From assembly GCF_000373265.1 (NCBI RefSeq), contig NZ_KB890762.1:816833-880832 (forward strand): a DNA stretch of 64,000 bases, given 5' to 3'. This stretch comes from Pontibacter roseus DSM 17521. GTDB taxonomy: Bacteria; Bacteroidota; Bacteroidia; Cytophagales; Hymenobacteraceae. Below, piece by piece: positions 8,628 through 18,020 of the stretch; within the stretch, counting starts at the first letter, position 1; every line of letters starts with the position of its first letter. The translations under genes were made by a program, and so were the position numbers. The notes under the pieces were generated by a model, which was not told the origin of the DNA, ran no database searches, and worked only from the letters and a program-made list of their open reading frames with translations.

Positions 8628-9376
8628 TAAACCTCCGAGGGAAATTCTTGTATGACCATGTCGGCTCCACTCGCCTTCAGACCTTCCGCATCACGCGTGC
8701 GGTCTATACCTACCACCAGTCCGAAACCACCTGCCTTACCTGCCTGTACCCCCTTTCGGGCATCTTCGAAGATAGCCGCTTCCTGTGGGGAAACACCCAG
8801 CCGTCTGGCTGCTTCCAGAAAGATATCCGGTGCAGGTTTGCCTTTCAGTCCCATCTCTGCCGACTGCAGTCCGTCCACATGCTCTTCAAACAGCTTCGCT
8901 ATACCTGCGGCATGCAGCACATCCACGCAGTTCTTGCTGGCAGAGATAACGGCTGTGCGCATTCCTTTACTGCGCTGTTGCTGCAGCCAGGCGATGGTGT
9001 CTTTATACTCATCCACCCCATCTTGCTTCAACAGTTCCTGAAAATACATGTTCTTGAGGTTGCCCAGGCCGGCTACCGTCTCCTCTCCAATGTCATCGGT
9101 GGGGTCGCCTTCGGGCAACGTGATGCCACGGGACTGCAGGAAATTGCGCACCCCATCGTAGCGCGGAATACCGTCGATATGCTCCCGGTAGTCTGTCTCT
9201 ATTTCAAGTGGTGCATAGTCCTTCCCTTCCTCTTCGCCTCGCTTCTTCAGGTAGGCATCAAACATACGTTTCCAGGCCTGTGCATGCACCCGGGCCGTTT
9301 GCGTCACCACACCATCGAGGTCTAGTATGAGCGCTTTGATGTTACGGTCTTTGAGAGTTTGATTGAGGGTACTCAT
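8627..9376 (-). CDS. beta-phosphoglucomutase family HAD hydrolase
   Basis: A 249-residue HAD-superfamily protein. Motif I is LILDLDGVVTQTA, the cap domain lies at about residues 20-95, motif II is TAVISASKN, and the C-terminal motif is AAIFEDARKGVQAGKAGGFGLVVGIDR. This pattern fits the group that includes beta-phosphoglucomutases, which convert beta-glucose-1-phosphate to glucose-6-phosphate, the step expected after GH65 phosphorolysis. First gene of the minus-strand operon; a 17-bp inverted repeat lies 66-118 bp upstream of its start. A plain phosphatase activity remains possible. Confidence 0.85.
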   Translation of the reverse strand: MSTLNQTLKDRNIKALILDLDGVVTQTARVHAQAWKRMFDAYLKKRGEEEGKDYAPLEIETDYREHIDGIPRYDGVRNFLQSRGITLPEGDPTDDIGEETVAGLGNLKNMYFQELLKQDGVDEYKDTIAWLQQQRSKGMRTAVISASKNCVDVLHAAGIAKLFEEHVDGLQSAEMGLKGKPAPDIFLEAARRLGVSPQEAAIFEDARKGVQAGKAGGFGLVVGIDRTRDAEGLKASGADMVIQEFPSEV

Positions 9377-9441
9377 GGTGCTAAATTATAGATTCTGCCG
9401 GTTCAGGCTGTCGTTCAACTTAGTGGCTATACCTGGTTATA

Positions 9442-9494
9442 GACAACCGTTGAACTGGACATTCCTACCACGGATGCCCAGTTCAACGGTTGTC
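9442..9494. promoter_or_regulatory. 17-bp perfect inverted repeat upstream of the sugar operon
   Basis: Arms GACAACCGTTGAACTGG (9442-9458) and CCAGTTCAACGGTTGTC (9478-9494) are perfect complements with a 19-base spacer. It lies between the small minus-strand ORF ending at 9525 and the beta-PGM start at 9376. No T run follows on the minus strand, so an operator, mRNA-end hairpin or attenuator are all possible. Confidence 0.6.
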
Positions 9495-9524
9495 CTGTTT
9501 TGTAGCTTCAAAGGGAACGCAGGG

Positions 9525-9710
9525 CTACGGAATGCCTTCTGTCTGCTCATGTGGCGGCACGTCAGGCCCTTGCTCCGGCCGGGTGGCATGGGTATCGCCG
9601 CCGGTCACATAGTTCCTGTCGGCCGGGGGTGTGCGCTTGCCATCGTCCTCCCGCAGTATCTTTGCCTTTGGTTGGCCTTTGCCTTTTGGTTGGTTTTGGT
9701 CCTCTTTCAT
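9525..9710 (-). CDS. small hydrophilic hypothetical protein
   Basis: A 61-residue product, very polar and rich in Lys, Pro, Gln and Asp, without a signal or membrane segment (begins MKEDQNQPKGKGQPKAKI, ends PPHEQTEGIP). The reading frame allows a start 10 codons earlier, at 9740. It resembles disordered small proteins common in this family, but no function can be assigned. It precedes the sugar operon on the same strand. Coding status is moderately supported only. Confidence 0.42.
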   Translation of the reverse strand: MKEDQNQPKGKGQPKAKILREDDGKRTPPADRNYVTGGDTHATRPEQGPDVPPHEQTEGIP

Positions 9711-9941
9711 AGTGGATATACTCTTGGTTCGGGTACTCATTCATACGGAATACGGTTCCGCTGGTAGCACTTCGGGCTGTATAGACCTACGCAGCCGGCA
9801 CCTAAATGATACCTCACCTCCCTCTCCACCTAAAAATTAGTGTATATTTATGCCCACATAGGCGTGCCCTGTCCTGATAACAATAACCTTGCAGGCACTT
9901 TCACAGTAGTTCCTGCCGTAACCACTTCTGCAAAATAAAAC

Positions 9942-11591
9942 ATGCTACAATCTCATAACCCTACCGCCACGCAAGCCTGGAAAAAACTGGAAGCACACTT
10001 CAAAAGCCTGCAGCAGGAGCACCTGCGTGATATGTTTCAGGCAGACCCGCAGCGCTTCGAAAAGTTCTCTTTCCAGGTGGAAGACACCCTGTACGATTTC
10101 TCTAAAAACCGCATCAACGAAGAAACCCTGGACCTGCTCACACAGCTGGCTGAGGAGACGCAGGTGCCTGCCGCCATTGAAAGCATGTTCCGGGGCGACA
10201 AGATAAATGCTACCGAAGGCCGGGCGGTGCTGCACACGGCGCTGCGCAACTTCTCAGACCAAGAGTTGATGGTAGATGGTGAGGATGTGCTGGCGGAAGT
10301 ACGTGATGTGCAGCGCCAGATGAAAGAATTTTGCGACAGGTTGCACAGCGGCGAGTGGACGGGTTATACCGGTAAAAAGGTGCGGCACGTGGTGAACATC
10401 GGCATCGGCGGCTCCGACCTGGGGCCGAAGATGGTATGTGAGGCGTTGAAGAAGTACCAGAAGCCCGATATAGAGGTACACTTCATCTCCAACGTAGACG
10501 GCACGGATGCCGCAGAGGTACTGCGAAAAGTGGACCCGGAAACGACGCTCTTCATCATCGCCTCGAAGACTTTTACCACAAAGGAGACCATCACGAACGC
10601 GCAGACGGCACGAAGCTGGTTTTTGGAGGCGGCGCAGGATGAGGGCCATATCAGCAAGCACTTCGTAGCACTCTCCACCAACACCGAAGCCGTCTCTAAA
10701 TTCGGCATAGAGCCGGAAAACACGTTCCGCTTCTGGGATTGGGTAGGTGGTCGCTTCTCCCTCTGGTCGGCCATTGGGCTGTCGGTGGCCTGTGCCTTGG
10801 GGTATGACAAGTTTGAGGAGCTGCTGCGTGGGGCCGAAGGTATGGACAAGCACCTGCGGAATACTCCGCTCCGCCAGAACATCCCGGTGCTGATGGCCTT
10901 GCTGAGTGTCTGGTATACTAACTTCTTCGGAGCGCAATCGCATGCAGTGCTGCCCTATGACCAATACCTGCGCCTGCTGCCCGAGTACCTGCAGCAACTC
11001 CAAATGGAAAGCAACGGCAAGTCAGCCGGACGCGACGGTGAATTCGTGAACTATGAGACCCAGCCCGTGATTTGGGGAGCCGCCGGCACCAACGGACAGC
11101 ACTCCTTCTTCCAGCTTATCCACCAGGGCACGGTGCTGATACCTTCTGACTTCCTGGCGCCGGTGAACAGCCACAACCCCATTGGCCAGCACCACCCCAT
11201 GCTGCTTTCCAACTTCTTCGCCCAGACGGAGGCGCTCATGAAAGGCAAAACTGCCGATGAGGTGCGCGAGGAGCTGCAGCGGAAAGGTATGGCCGGCGAG
11301 GAACTGGAGCAGCTGGTGCCACACAAAGTGTTTGAGGGCAACAAACCCTCCACCTCCATCATGTTCAATCAGCTCACCCCCTATACCTTGGGCAGCCTGA
11401 TTGCCATGTACGAGCACAAAGTGTTTGTGCAGGGCGTCATCTGGAACGTGTACAGCTTTGACCAATGGGGCGTGGAATTGGGCAAGCAATTGGCCGGCAC
11501 CATTGAGGAGGAACTACTCAGCAACAAAGAGGCCGACCATGACAGCTCTACTGCCGGGTTGATTCGCTACTACAGACAAAACCGGAAATAG
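9942..11591 (+). CDS. pgi: glucose-6-phosphate isomerase
   Basis: Interconverts glucose-6-phosphate and fructose-6-phosphate. The 549-residue length fits the long bacterial/eukaryotic type. Family signatures are intact: [15 protein letters not shown] (phosphate-binding), [14 protein letters not shown], the PGI signature region [14 protein letters not shown], and the C-terminal [11 protein letters not shown]. With the upstream operon it would take glucose-6-phosphate from beta-PGM into glycolysis, toward the PfkB kinase and aldolase nearby. It is divergent from the minus-strand operon. Confidence 0.96.
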   Translation: MLQSHNPTATQAWKKLEAHFKSLQQEHLRDMFQADPQRFEKFSFQVEDTLYDFSKNRINEETLDLLTQLAEETQVPAAIESMFRGDKINATEGRAVLHTALRNFSDQELMVDGEDVLAEVRDVQRQMKEFCDRLHSGEWTGYTGKKVRHVVNIGIGGSDLGPKMVCEALKKYQKPDIEVHFISNVDGTDAAEVLRKVDPETTLFIIASKTFTTKETITNAQTARSWFLEAAQDEGHISKHFVALSTNTEAVSKFGIEPENTFRFWDWVGGRFSLWSAIGLSVACALGYDKFEELLRGAEGMDKHLRNTPLRQNIPVLMALLSVWYTNFFGAQSHAVLPYDQYLRLLPEYLQQLQMESNGKSAGRDGEFVNYETQPVIWGAAGTNGQHSFFQLIHQGTVLIPSDFLAPVNSHNPIGQHHPMLLSNFFAQTEALMKGKTADEVREELQRKGMAGEELEQLVPHKVFEGNKPSTSIMFNQLTPYTLGSLIAMYEHKVFVQGVIWNVYSFDQWGVELGKQLAGTIEEELLSNKEADHDSSTAGLIRYYRQNRK

Positions 11592-11640
11592 CGAAAACCT
11601 TATACTTCTGCTGCGTTAAAGGGAACAGACGCCCTTTTAA

Positions 11641-13236
11641 ATGCATACCTACAAAACCGCGCTTCTGCTGCTACTCACCCTTTTGCTGGGCAGCTGCGCC
11701 GACAATGACTTCTTTCAGAAAGATGCACTGGCAGAACCAGGAGAGGCAGGTATAGCCACTGCTCCTGGTCCTGACAGCGTGTGGGTGGTGGCCGGCCGGC
11801 ATTATGAACGGGGCTGGCTCCACCGCCTCTTCTGGGGCAGGCACAACCGCGACCTTTGGACTACCCCTGTCAAGCTTCCTGTTTTTGATTTGGCTACCAT
11901 GAACGGCGGCATGAAGGTGCTCAAAAAGTTAGGTGGCTACCAAACCAGCAGCTTTCACCTGCAGGACAGTCTTGGCCGCCTGTACGCCTTCCGCTCCATT
12001 GACAAAGACCCGGTGCTGGTGCTGGCCAAATTCTGGCGCCCTACTTTCGTGACTAACATCCTGCGTGACCAGACCTCGTCGGCCAACCCGTATGGCGCAC
12101 TGGTGGTGCCTGTGCTAGCCGAAGCGGCCGGCATGTACCATGCATCTCCTATTTTGTACTATGTCCGGTCAGACGACTCCTCTTTCGGAGCGTATGCCGA
12201 TGCCGTGCAGGGAAAGGTGTTTATGCTGGAAGAGAAGTTCAAGAGCGCCGCGAATGTGCTTCCTGCCTTTGCAAACGTAGCTACCTTTGAGGATTCGGAT
12301 GATGCGTTGCGGAAGCGCTACGAGACCAATACCCACCACTTCAATCAGCGTGCCTTTGCCCGCGCCCGGCTGTTGGACGTGCTGCTGGGCGATTGGGACC
12401 GGCATAAGGGACAGTGGGACTGGGCTGCTTTTCAAGAAGGTAAGGATGTCCGTTATGAACCAATTCCCAAAGACCGCGACCAGGTATTCCTGAAGATGAA
12501 CGACGGTGCTATACCTTTCCTGGCGACAAGCAAGTTAGTCGCTCGCAAGTTCAGTTCCTTCGGCCCTCAAATAAAGGATGTGAAAGCGCTCATGATTAAC
12601 GCGGAGTTCATAGACGAGCGCCTGCTCAACGAAATCAGCCGGCAAGAGTGGCAGCAGGTGGCACAGGAACTGCAGCAAAAGCTGACCGATAGCGTCATCG
12701 AAAGAGCTGTGAAGCAACTGCCTGCGCCGGTATACAAGTTGGTGGGTGCTGACATGACGGAAAGCCTCCGGAACCGCCGCGACCAGTTGCCTGAGGTGGC
12801 CAGCAAAATGTATGAGGTATTGGCAAAGCACGTCACCGTGGCAGGTACAGACAAACAAGACAACTTCCTGGTAAAACGGCTTGATGATGCCCGTACGGAA
12901 TTAACTGTAACGCGACCTGCTCAAGACAGCCTGCCCGAAAAGGTCCTCTACCAACGCATCTTTTCCCGGAAAGAAACAGAAAAGATAACCCTGCACGGCC
13001 TAGGAAATGACGACACTTTCCTTTTGGAAGGCAACACAACAGACGGCATACTGGTGGAGGTATACGGCGGTCTGGGCGAAGATGAAATCACAGACAAATC
13101 ATCCGTGAAAGGCAGGCGCAGGATGACGCACATCTACGACACCGAGCGCGGCAATGAGATAGACTTCGGCACCGAAGCCAGGGACTTCACCACCCGTGAC
13201 GTACGGGTGCACGCCTACGACAGGGAGGGAAACTAG
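11641..13236 (+). CDS. lipoprotein with FAM20/HipA-like kinase signature
   Basis: A 531-residue exported protein. Residues 1-19 form a lipoprotein signal (LLLGSCADN, Cys19 as lipidated residue). The middle contains LLDVLLGDWDRHKGQWDW (about 244-261) and EPIPKDRDQVFLKM (273-286). The D-x-D-R-H pattern followed by a D-x-x-x metal-binding segment recalls secreted kinases of the FAM20C/HipA/CotH kind, where Asp-Arg-His is the catalytic loop; this is motif reading only. Related Bacteroidota proteins often continue into an outer-membrane barrel, which is absent here. Its end overlaps the convergent topoisomerase gene by 4 bases. Function unproven. Confidence 0.7.
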   Translation: MHTYKTALLLLLTLLLGSCADNDFFQKDALAEPGEAGIATAPGPDSVWVVAGRHYERGWLHRLFWGRHNRDLWTTPVKLPVFDLATMNGGMKVLKKLGGYQTSSFHLQDSLGRLYAFRSIDKDPVLVLAKFWRPTFVTNILRDQTSSANPYGALVVPVLAEAAGMYHASPILYYVRSDDSSFGAYADAVQGKVFMLEEKFKSAANVLPAFANVATFEDSDDALRKRYETNTHHFNQRAFARARLLDVLLGDWDRHKGQWDWAAFQEGKDVRYEPIPKDRDQVFLKMNDGAIPFLATSKLVARKFSSFGPQIKDVKALMINAEFIDERLLNEISRQEWQQVAQELQQKLTDSVIERAVKQLPAPVYKLVGADMTESLRNRRDQLPEVASKMYEVLAKHVTVAGTDKQDNFLVKRLDDARTELTVTRPAQDSLPEKVLYQRIFSRKETEKITLHGLGNDDTFLLEGNTTDGILVEVYGGLGEDEITDKSSVKGRRRMTHIYDTERGNEIDFGTEARDFTTRDVRVHAYDREGN

Positions 13237-14318
13237 GCTGCCTTAGCGGCTTCTTTCGCTACTCTCTCCAGCATCTTGAGTACGAACTCCTCCATACCTG
13301 TCATGTGCTCTGACTTGGAGGAACTGGCATCGTGCTTTTTGAGGTAGTTCAGCAGTTTGTCTTCACGGAACAGGTTCATCACCTCCGGATGGATGTAGTA
13401 CTTGCTGCAGACACTGGGCGTGTTGCCCAAGCCCTTCGCCACCTGCTTCACCGCCTCCTTGATGCTTTTCTCCTTATCCATCTCCGGGTCCACATCCAGC
13501 ACCTGTTCCAGGCACTCCACCATGCGCACGGTGCCGCCCCAGGTTCTGAAGTCCTTTGCTGTGAAATCGTGTGAAGTGATGTCGCGGAGGTACTCGTTTA
13601 CGTCGCCCGACTCCAGCGTTTGCCGCTCTCCGTTTTCATCATAGTACTGGAAGAGGTCATAGCCAGGAATCTCCTTGCACTTCTTCACCAGTTGAGCCAA
13701 GCGGCGGTCCTTCAGGTCAATTTCGTGCTCCACCCCTTTCTTGCCCTTAAAGGCGAAGGTAACGGTGCTGCCATTGAATGACACGTGGCGGTCGCGGAGG
13801 GTGGTAAGGCCGTAGGATTTGTTTGATTTGGCATAATGCCGGTTGCCGATGCGGATTAGGGCGCTGTCCATGATGGAGAGTACCAGGGCCGTCACTTTGC
13901 GCTTGTCCAGTTTTCGGGAATTTATATCTTCTTCTATCTGCGCGCGCAGTTTTGGAAGCGTCTTCCCGAAGGTAATCATGCGGCCGAACTTGGTCAGGCT
14001 CCGCGCCTGCTGCCACTCCGGGTGGTAGATGTACTGCTTGCGGCCTTTCTGGTCGCGGCCTGTCGCCTGCAGGTGCCCCTTTGCGCTCGGTGAAATCCAT
14101 ACCTCGGTCCAGGCCGGGGGTATAACCAGCTTGTTGATTCGTTCCAGCGTCTTCTCATCCGTCACTTTCTCACCTTTGCTGTTCAGGTAGGTATAGCCGG
14201 AGCCAGCTTTTTTTCGAGTGATACCGGGCTTTTCGTCAGAGGTATAGCGCAAGCCCGCCCACTCGGCTGACAGGGCGGGGTCTTTGTATAATTGGTGCAG
14301 TTCGTCTTTCTTGGTCAT
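13233..14318 (-). CDS. DNA topoisomerase IB
   Basis: A type IB topoisomerase that relaxes supercoils through a transient 3'-phosphotyrosine. N-terminal domain residues include GSGYTYLNSKGEKV and PPAWTEVWISP, typical of bacterial/poxvirus-like TopIB. The catalytic core carries MDSALIRIGNRHYAKSNKSYGLTTL (read in parts), KDFRTWGGT and SKYYIHPEV, whose tyrosine is the nucleophile. Starting at the Met before TKKDELHQLY gives 361 residues; the frame is open eight codons further, to 14342. It is convergent with, and overlaps by 4 bases, the kinase-like lipoprotein gene. Confidence 0.92.
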   Translation of the reverse strand: MTKKDELHQLYKDPALSAEWAGLRYTSDEKPGITRKKAGSGYTYLNSKGEKVTDEKTLERINKLVIPPAWTEVWISPSAKGHLQATGRDQKGRKQYIYHPEWQQARSLTKFGRMITFGKTLPKLRAQIEEDINSRKLDKRKVTALVLSIMDSALIRIGNRHYAKSNKSYGLTTLRDRHVSFNGSTVTFAFKGKKGVEHEIDLKDRRLAQLVKKCKEIPGYDLFQYYDENGERQTLESGDVNEYLRDITSHDFTAKDFRTWGGTVRMVECLEQVLDVDPEMDKEKSIKEAVKQVAKGLGNTPSVCSKYYIHPEVMNLFREDKLLNYLKKHDASSSKSEHMTGMEEFVLKMLERVAKEAAKAA

Positions 14319-14428
14319 AGTGCGGGGTTTTAGGCGCCCCATCAGGATAATACTTCGGTTCCGCCCAAAGGTTGTAGCCCTGCAGCCGACTTGTCGGGAC
14401 GCAGGTATAGCTCCTCAACATTTCCCGC

Positions 14429-14436
14429 TATATTTG
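14429..14436 (+). promoter_or_regulatory. Bacteroidota -7 promoter element
   Basis: TATATTTG fits TAnnTTTG and lies 21 bases before the ATG of the small membrane protein at 14458, a usual leader length. A clear -33 element is not seen. Confidence 0.5.
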
Positions 14437-14457
14437 CTTGTAGCAAACACAAGTCTT

Positions 14458-14868
14458 ATGACCATACACAAACAGATTTCCTACCTCTACGCCTTCTTCG
14501 GCGTGTTCATGCTCGGCTGCGGCGCTGTCGCCGTGGATGTGGCCGGCGAACAAGCCCAAACGGCCCTTATCACAGGTATAGCCGGCGGCTTGCTGGCTTT
14601 GGTGGCCGGCCACTTCCTCAACCGCCGGCACCGCTGGGGCTTCCTGTTGGGCGCAGGAGAGGCTGCCCTGCTCACGCTGCTGTTGGGCTGGCGCGCCGGC
14701 ACGTACTTCATCCGCCTGCTGGAGATGGTGCAACAGCCCCAAGATACAGCCGCCACCCAAACCTCAGGTATGGCTTTTCTGGTGACCACGGCCATGCTGG
14801 TGGTGGCGCTGCTGACGCTGGCGGTGTCTGTGATGTTCGCCAAACAAGTGTTAGCCGAGACAAAATAG
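14458..14868 (+). CDS. four-helix small membrane protein (TMEM14-like)
   Basis: A 136-residue protein with four hydrophobic segments (about residues 7-25, 35-52, 60-80 and 103-128), the second and third joined by a basic NRRHRWG loop. Glycine-rich helices and size suggest the TMEM14 family of small membrane proteins, but the match is not certain. The ATG at 14458 is chosen over an earlier in-frame start because a TATATTTG element lies 21 bases before it and the earlier codons overlap the topoisomerase promoter region. Function unknown. Confidence 0.7.
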   Translation: MTIHKQISYLYAFFGVFMLGCGAVAVDVAGEQAQTALITGIAGGLLALVAGHFLNRRHRWGFLLGAGEAALLTLLLGWRAGTYFIRLLEMVQQPQDTAATQTSGMAFLVTTAMLVVALLTLAVSVMFAKQVLAETK

Positions 14869-14949
14869 GCGTTCGTCTATATTATGACACAGCATTAAAC
14901 TAAATTGGCTTATATTGGTCTTACCAATCGTTCATCTAAACAAATCAAC

Positions 14950-17799
14950 ATGCTACAGAAAATCGGTCTGAGTATTGTGCTCACAGCCAGCGTGGTCAGC
15001 GCGGCGGAGGCTCAGACAAAACTAGTGGAGAAGGTTACCAAGAAAGGCAATGAAGTGGTAATCCCTTACGAAAAATACAAGCTCTCCAATGGCCTCACGC
15101 TCATCGTGCACGAGGACCACTCTGACCCGGTGGTGCACGTGGACGTGACCTACCACGTGGGCTCGGCCCGCGAGGAAATCGGCAAGTCCGGTTTCGCCCA
15201 CTTCTTTGAGCACATGATGTTCCAGGGCTCCGACAACGTGGCCGATGAGGAGCACTTCAAGATAGTTTCCGAAGCAGGCGGCACGCTAAACGGCACCACC
15301 AACCGCGACCGCACCAACTATTTCGAGACACTGCCGAGCAACCAACTCGAGACGGCCCTGTGGCTGGAGGCTGACCGCATGGGCTTCCTGCTGGACGCCG
15401 TGACGCAGCAGAAATTCGAGGTGCAGCGCGAGACCGTTAAGAACGAGCGTGGCCAGCGAATAGACAACCAGCCTTACGGCTTATCTGGCGAGATTATCGG
15501 CAAAACGCTGTACCCTTACGGACACCCTTACTCTTGGTCGGTAATCGGCTACATGGAGGACCTGAACCGCGTGAATGTAAACGACCTCAAGAACTTCTTC
15601 CTGCGCTGGTATGGCCCGAACAACGCCGTGGTGACCGTGGGTGGCGACGTGAAGCCAGCCGACGTAGTGAAGCTGGTGGAGAAATACTTCGGCTCTATAC
15701 CTGTCGGCCCGGCCGTGCAGAACATGCAGCCTAACATCCCTACCCTTACCAGCGACCGCTATGTGTCTTACGAGGACAACGTGCGCTTCCCGATGCTGCG
15801 TATGACGTACCCAGTGCCTCAGTCCGGCCATAAGGACGAAGCTGCGCTGGACGTGCTGGCGCAGGTAATCGGCCAAGGTAAGAATTCCATCTTCCACAAG
15901 AACTTTGTGAAAGAACAGAAAGCCATCAACGCCGGCACATATAATTCCGCCTCTGAACTGGCTGGTGAATTCATAGTGTCTGTAACGGCGTTCCCGAACC
16001 AGGGCCTTGCCAATACCGAGGCACTAGTGCGCAAGTCGTTTGAAGATTTCGAGAAGCGTGGCATCACGGACGAGGATTTGATTCAATTCAAAGCCTCAGC
16101 AGAATCTGGCCTGATTAACCGCATGGCGAGTGTGAGCGGCAAGGTGTCACAGCTGGCTGCCTATGAAACGTTCCAAAGCAATCCGAACTTCCTGCAGGAA
16201 GAGCTGAAGCGCCTACAGGCGGTGACGAAACAAGATGTGATGCGCGTGTACAACCAGTACATCAAAGGCAAGAGCAGCGTCATTCTGAGCGTGGTGCCAA
16301 AAGGCAAAAGCGAGCTGATTGCAAAAGCCGACAACTTCACGCCTACCAAAGAGGGCTACACCCCAAGCACAGAGAACTACAGCAACCTGGCTTACACCAA
16401 GGCGGTTGATTCGTTTGACCGCAGCAAGCGCCCTGCCTCTGGAGCCAACCCGGTGGTGACCGTGCCCGACTTCTGGACCTCCAAGTTCAAGAACGGCCTG
16501 AAAGTAATCGGTTCCAAGTCTGACGAGATTCCGACTGTAACGATGCAGCTGACCATCAAAGGCGGCCACCGTCTGTCCATGGCAGACCCATCTAAGGCGG
16601 GCATCAGCTCCCTGACGGCATCGCTCATGAACGAAGACACCGAGAACTACACCTCAGAGGACTTCAGCAACGCACTCGACAAGCTTGGCAGCTCTATCCG
16701 TGTGATGAGCGGCACCAATGAGACCACCGTAGTTGTGCAATCATTGAAGAAGAACCTAGACGCGACGCTGGCCCTGATGGAAGAGCGTATGTTCCGTCCT
16801 AAGTTCGCGCAGGACGACTTCGACCGCCTGAAGAAGCAGCAACTGGAAGGTATAGCCAACCAGGCCACTCAGCCTACGGCAATAGCTAACAATGTATACT
16901 ACAAACTGCTTTACGGTGCAGGCCACATCGAGTCTATCCCTACTTCTGGTACTGCCGAAACAGTTAACAGCATCACGCTGGATGATGTGAAGAAGTTCTA
17001 CAACGACAGCTTCTCCCCTTCCGTGTCCCAACTGGTAGTGGTAGGCGACATCGACGAGAAGGAAATCAAGAGCAAGCTCGGCTTCCTAAACAACTGGAAG
17101 AAGAAGAACGTGAAAATCATGGCCGATACCAAAACACCGGCTATCGACAAAACCCGCATCTACTTCGTGGACAAGCCGGACGCCGCTCAGTCTGAAATCC
17201 GTATCGGTTACGTGGCTATGCCTTACGATGCAACAGGCGAATACTATAAAACAGGCCTGATGAACTTTGTATTGGGTGGTGCATTTAACAGCCGCATCAA
17301 CCTGAACCTGCGCGAAGATAAAGGTTATACTTATGGTGCTCGTTCTAATTATGCAGGCAGCAAACATGTAGGTCCGTTCACGGCAATGGCCGGCGTTCGT
17401 GCCGATGCCACGGCTGAGTCGGTTACCGAGTTCATGAAAGAATTGACCGACTACAGAAACAACGGCATCCGAGAAGACGAAATGACCTTCATGAAGAGCT
17501 CCATCGGGCAGTCTGACGCCCGCAAGTACGAGACGCCGGCCCAGAAGGCTGGCTTCCTGGGCCGCTTGCTGGAGTACGACCTCAAGAAGGACTACGTGAA
17601 CAAGCAGACCGACATCCTGAACAAAATCACGAAGCAGGAGATAGACGCGCTGGCGAAGAAGAACCTGCCGGTTGACAACATGCACATTGTGGTGGTAGGC
17701 GACAAGAAGACCGTGTTGGCCAAGCTGCAACAGCTTAACTATGAGGTAGTAGAGCTCGACTCAGACGGAAACCCAGTGGGTACTTCCTCCGTTAAATAA
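14950..17799 (+). CDS. M16 family zinc metallopeptidase (pitrilysin/insulinase type)
   Basis: A 949-residue exported peptidase. Residues 1-22 form a signal peptide ending ...SAAEAQ. The first M16 unit has the inverted zinc motif HFFEH (84-88) and a third ligand Glu in VKNERGQR (about 166), so it should be active. The second unit, from about residue 500, lacks the motif, as is normal for the non-catalytic half. Likely degrades peptides in the periplasm. The frame opens 15 codons upstream, but the signal peptide starts at MLQKIGLSIV. A strong terminator follows. Confidence 0.93.
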   Translation: MLQKIGLSIVLTASVVSAAEAQTKLVEKVTKKGNEVVIPYEKYKLSNGLTLIVHEDHSDPVVHVDVTYHVGSAREEIGKSGFAHFFEHMMFQGSDNVADEEHFKIVSEAGGTLNGTTNRDRTNYFETLPSNQLETALWLEADRMGFLLDAVTQQKFEVQRETVKNERGQRIDNQPYGLSGEIIGKTLYPYGHPYSWSVIGYMEDLNRVNVNDLKNFFLRWYGPNNAVVTVGGDVKPADVVKLVEKYFGSIPVGPAVQNMQPNIPTLTSDRYVSYEDNVRFPMLRMTYPVPQSGHKDEAALDVLAQVIGQGKNSIFHKNFVKEQKAINAGTYNSASELAGEFIVSVTAFPNQGLANTEALVRKSFEDFEKRGITDEDLIQFKASAESGLINRMASVSGKVSQLAAYETFQSNPNFLQEELKRLQAVTKQDVMRVYNQYIKGKSSVILSVVPKGKSELIAKADNFTPTKEGYTPSTENYSNLAYTKAVDSFDRSKRPASGANPVVTVPDFWTSKFKNGLKVIGSKSDEIPTVTMQLTIKGGHRLSMADPSKAGISSLTASLMNEDTENYTSEDFSNALDKLGSSIRVMSGTNETTVVVQSLKKNLDATLALMEERMFRPKFAQDDFDRLKKQQLEGIANQATQPTAIANNVYYKLLYGAGHIESIPTSGTAETVNSITLDDVKKFYNDSFSPSVSQLVVVGDIDEKEIKSKLGFLNNWKKKNVKIMADTKTPAIDKTRIYFVDKPDAAQSEIRIGYVAMPYDATGEYYKTGLMNFVLGGAFNSRINLNLREDKGYTYGARSNYAGSKHVGPFTAMAGVRADATAESVTEFMKELTDYRNNGIREDEMTFMKSSIGQSDARKYETPAQKAGFLGRLLEYDLKKDYVNKQTDILNKITKQEIDALAKKNLPVDNMHIVVVGDKKTVLAKLQQLNYEVVELDSDGNPVGTSSVK

Positions 17800-17816
17800 G
17801 CTATTACTACACTTGG

Positions 17817-17847
17817 AAAAAGCCCTCGATTTTCGGGGGCTTTTTTG
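17817..17847 (+). terminator. intrinsic terminator after the M16 peptidase
   Basis: AAAAAGCCC (17817-17825) pairs with GGGCTTTTT (17837-17845), followed by T residues, 18 bases after the stop. Confidence 0.85.
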
Positions 17848-18020
17848 TTTGCCCTGTTTTTTCGGCAAAAACGACCGGGCTATACCTATCAACTAAGCGA
17901 ATTTTAATCCGTAAGGGCATAATAAATTTCGATTTCGTAGGTTAAAAAGCCGGTTGCCAGGTATAGAAAGGGACATAAATCCAAACACAGCGACTTATTT
18001 AGCTTCACATTCCGTATACC

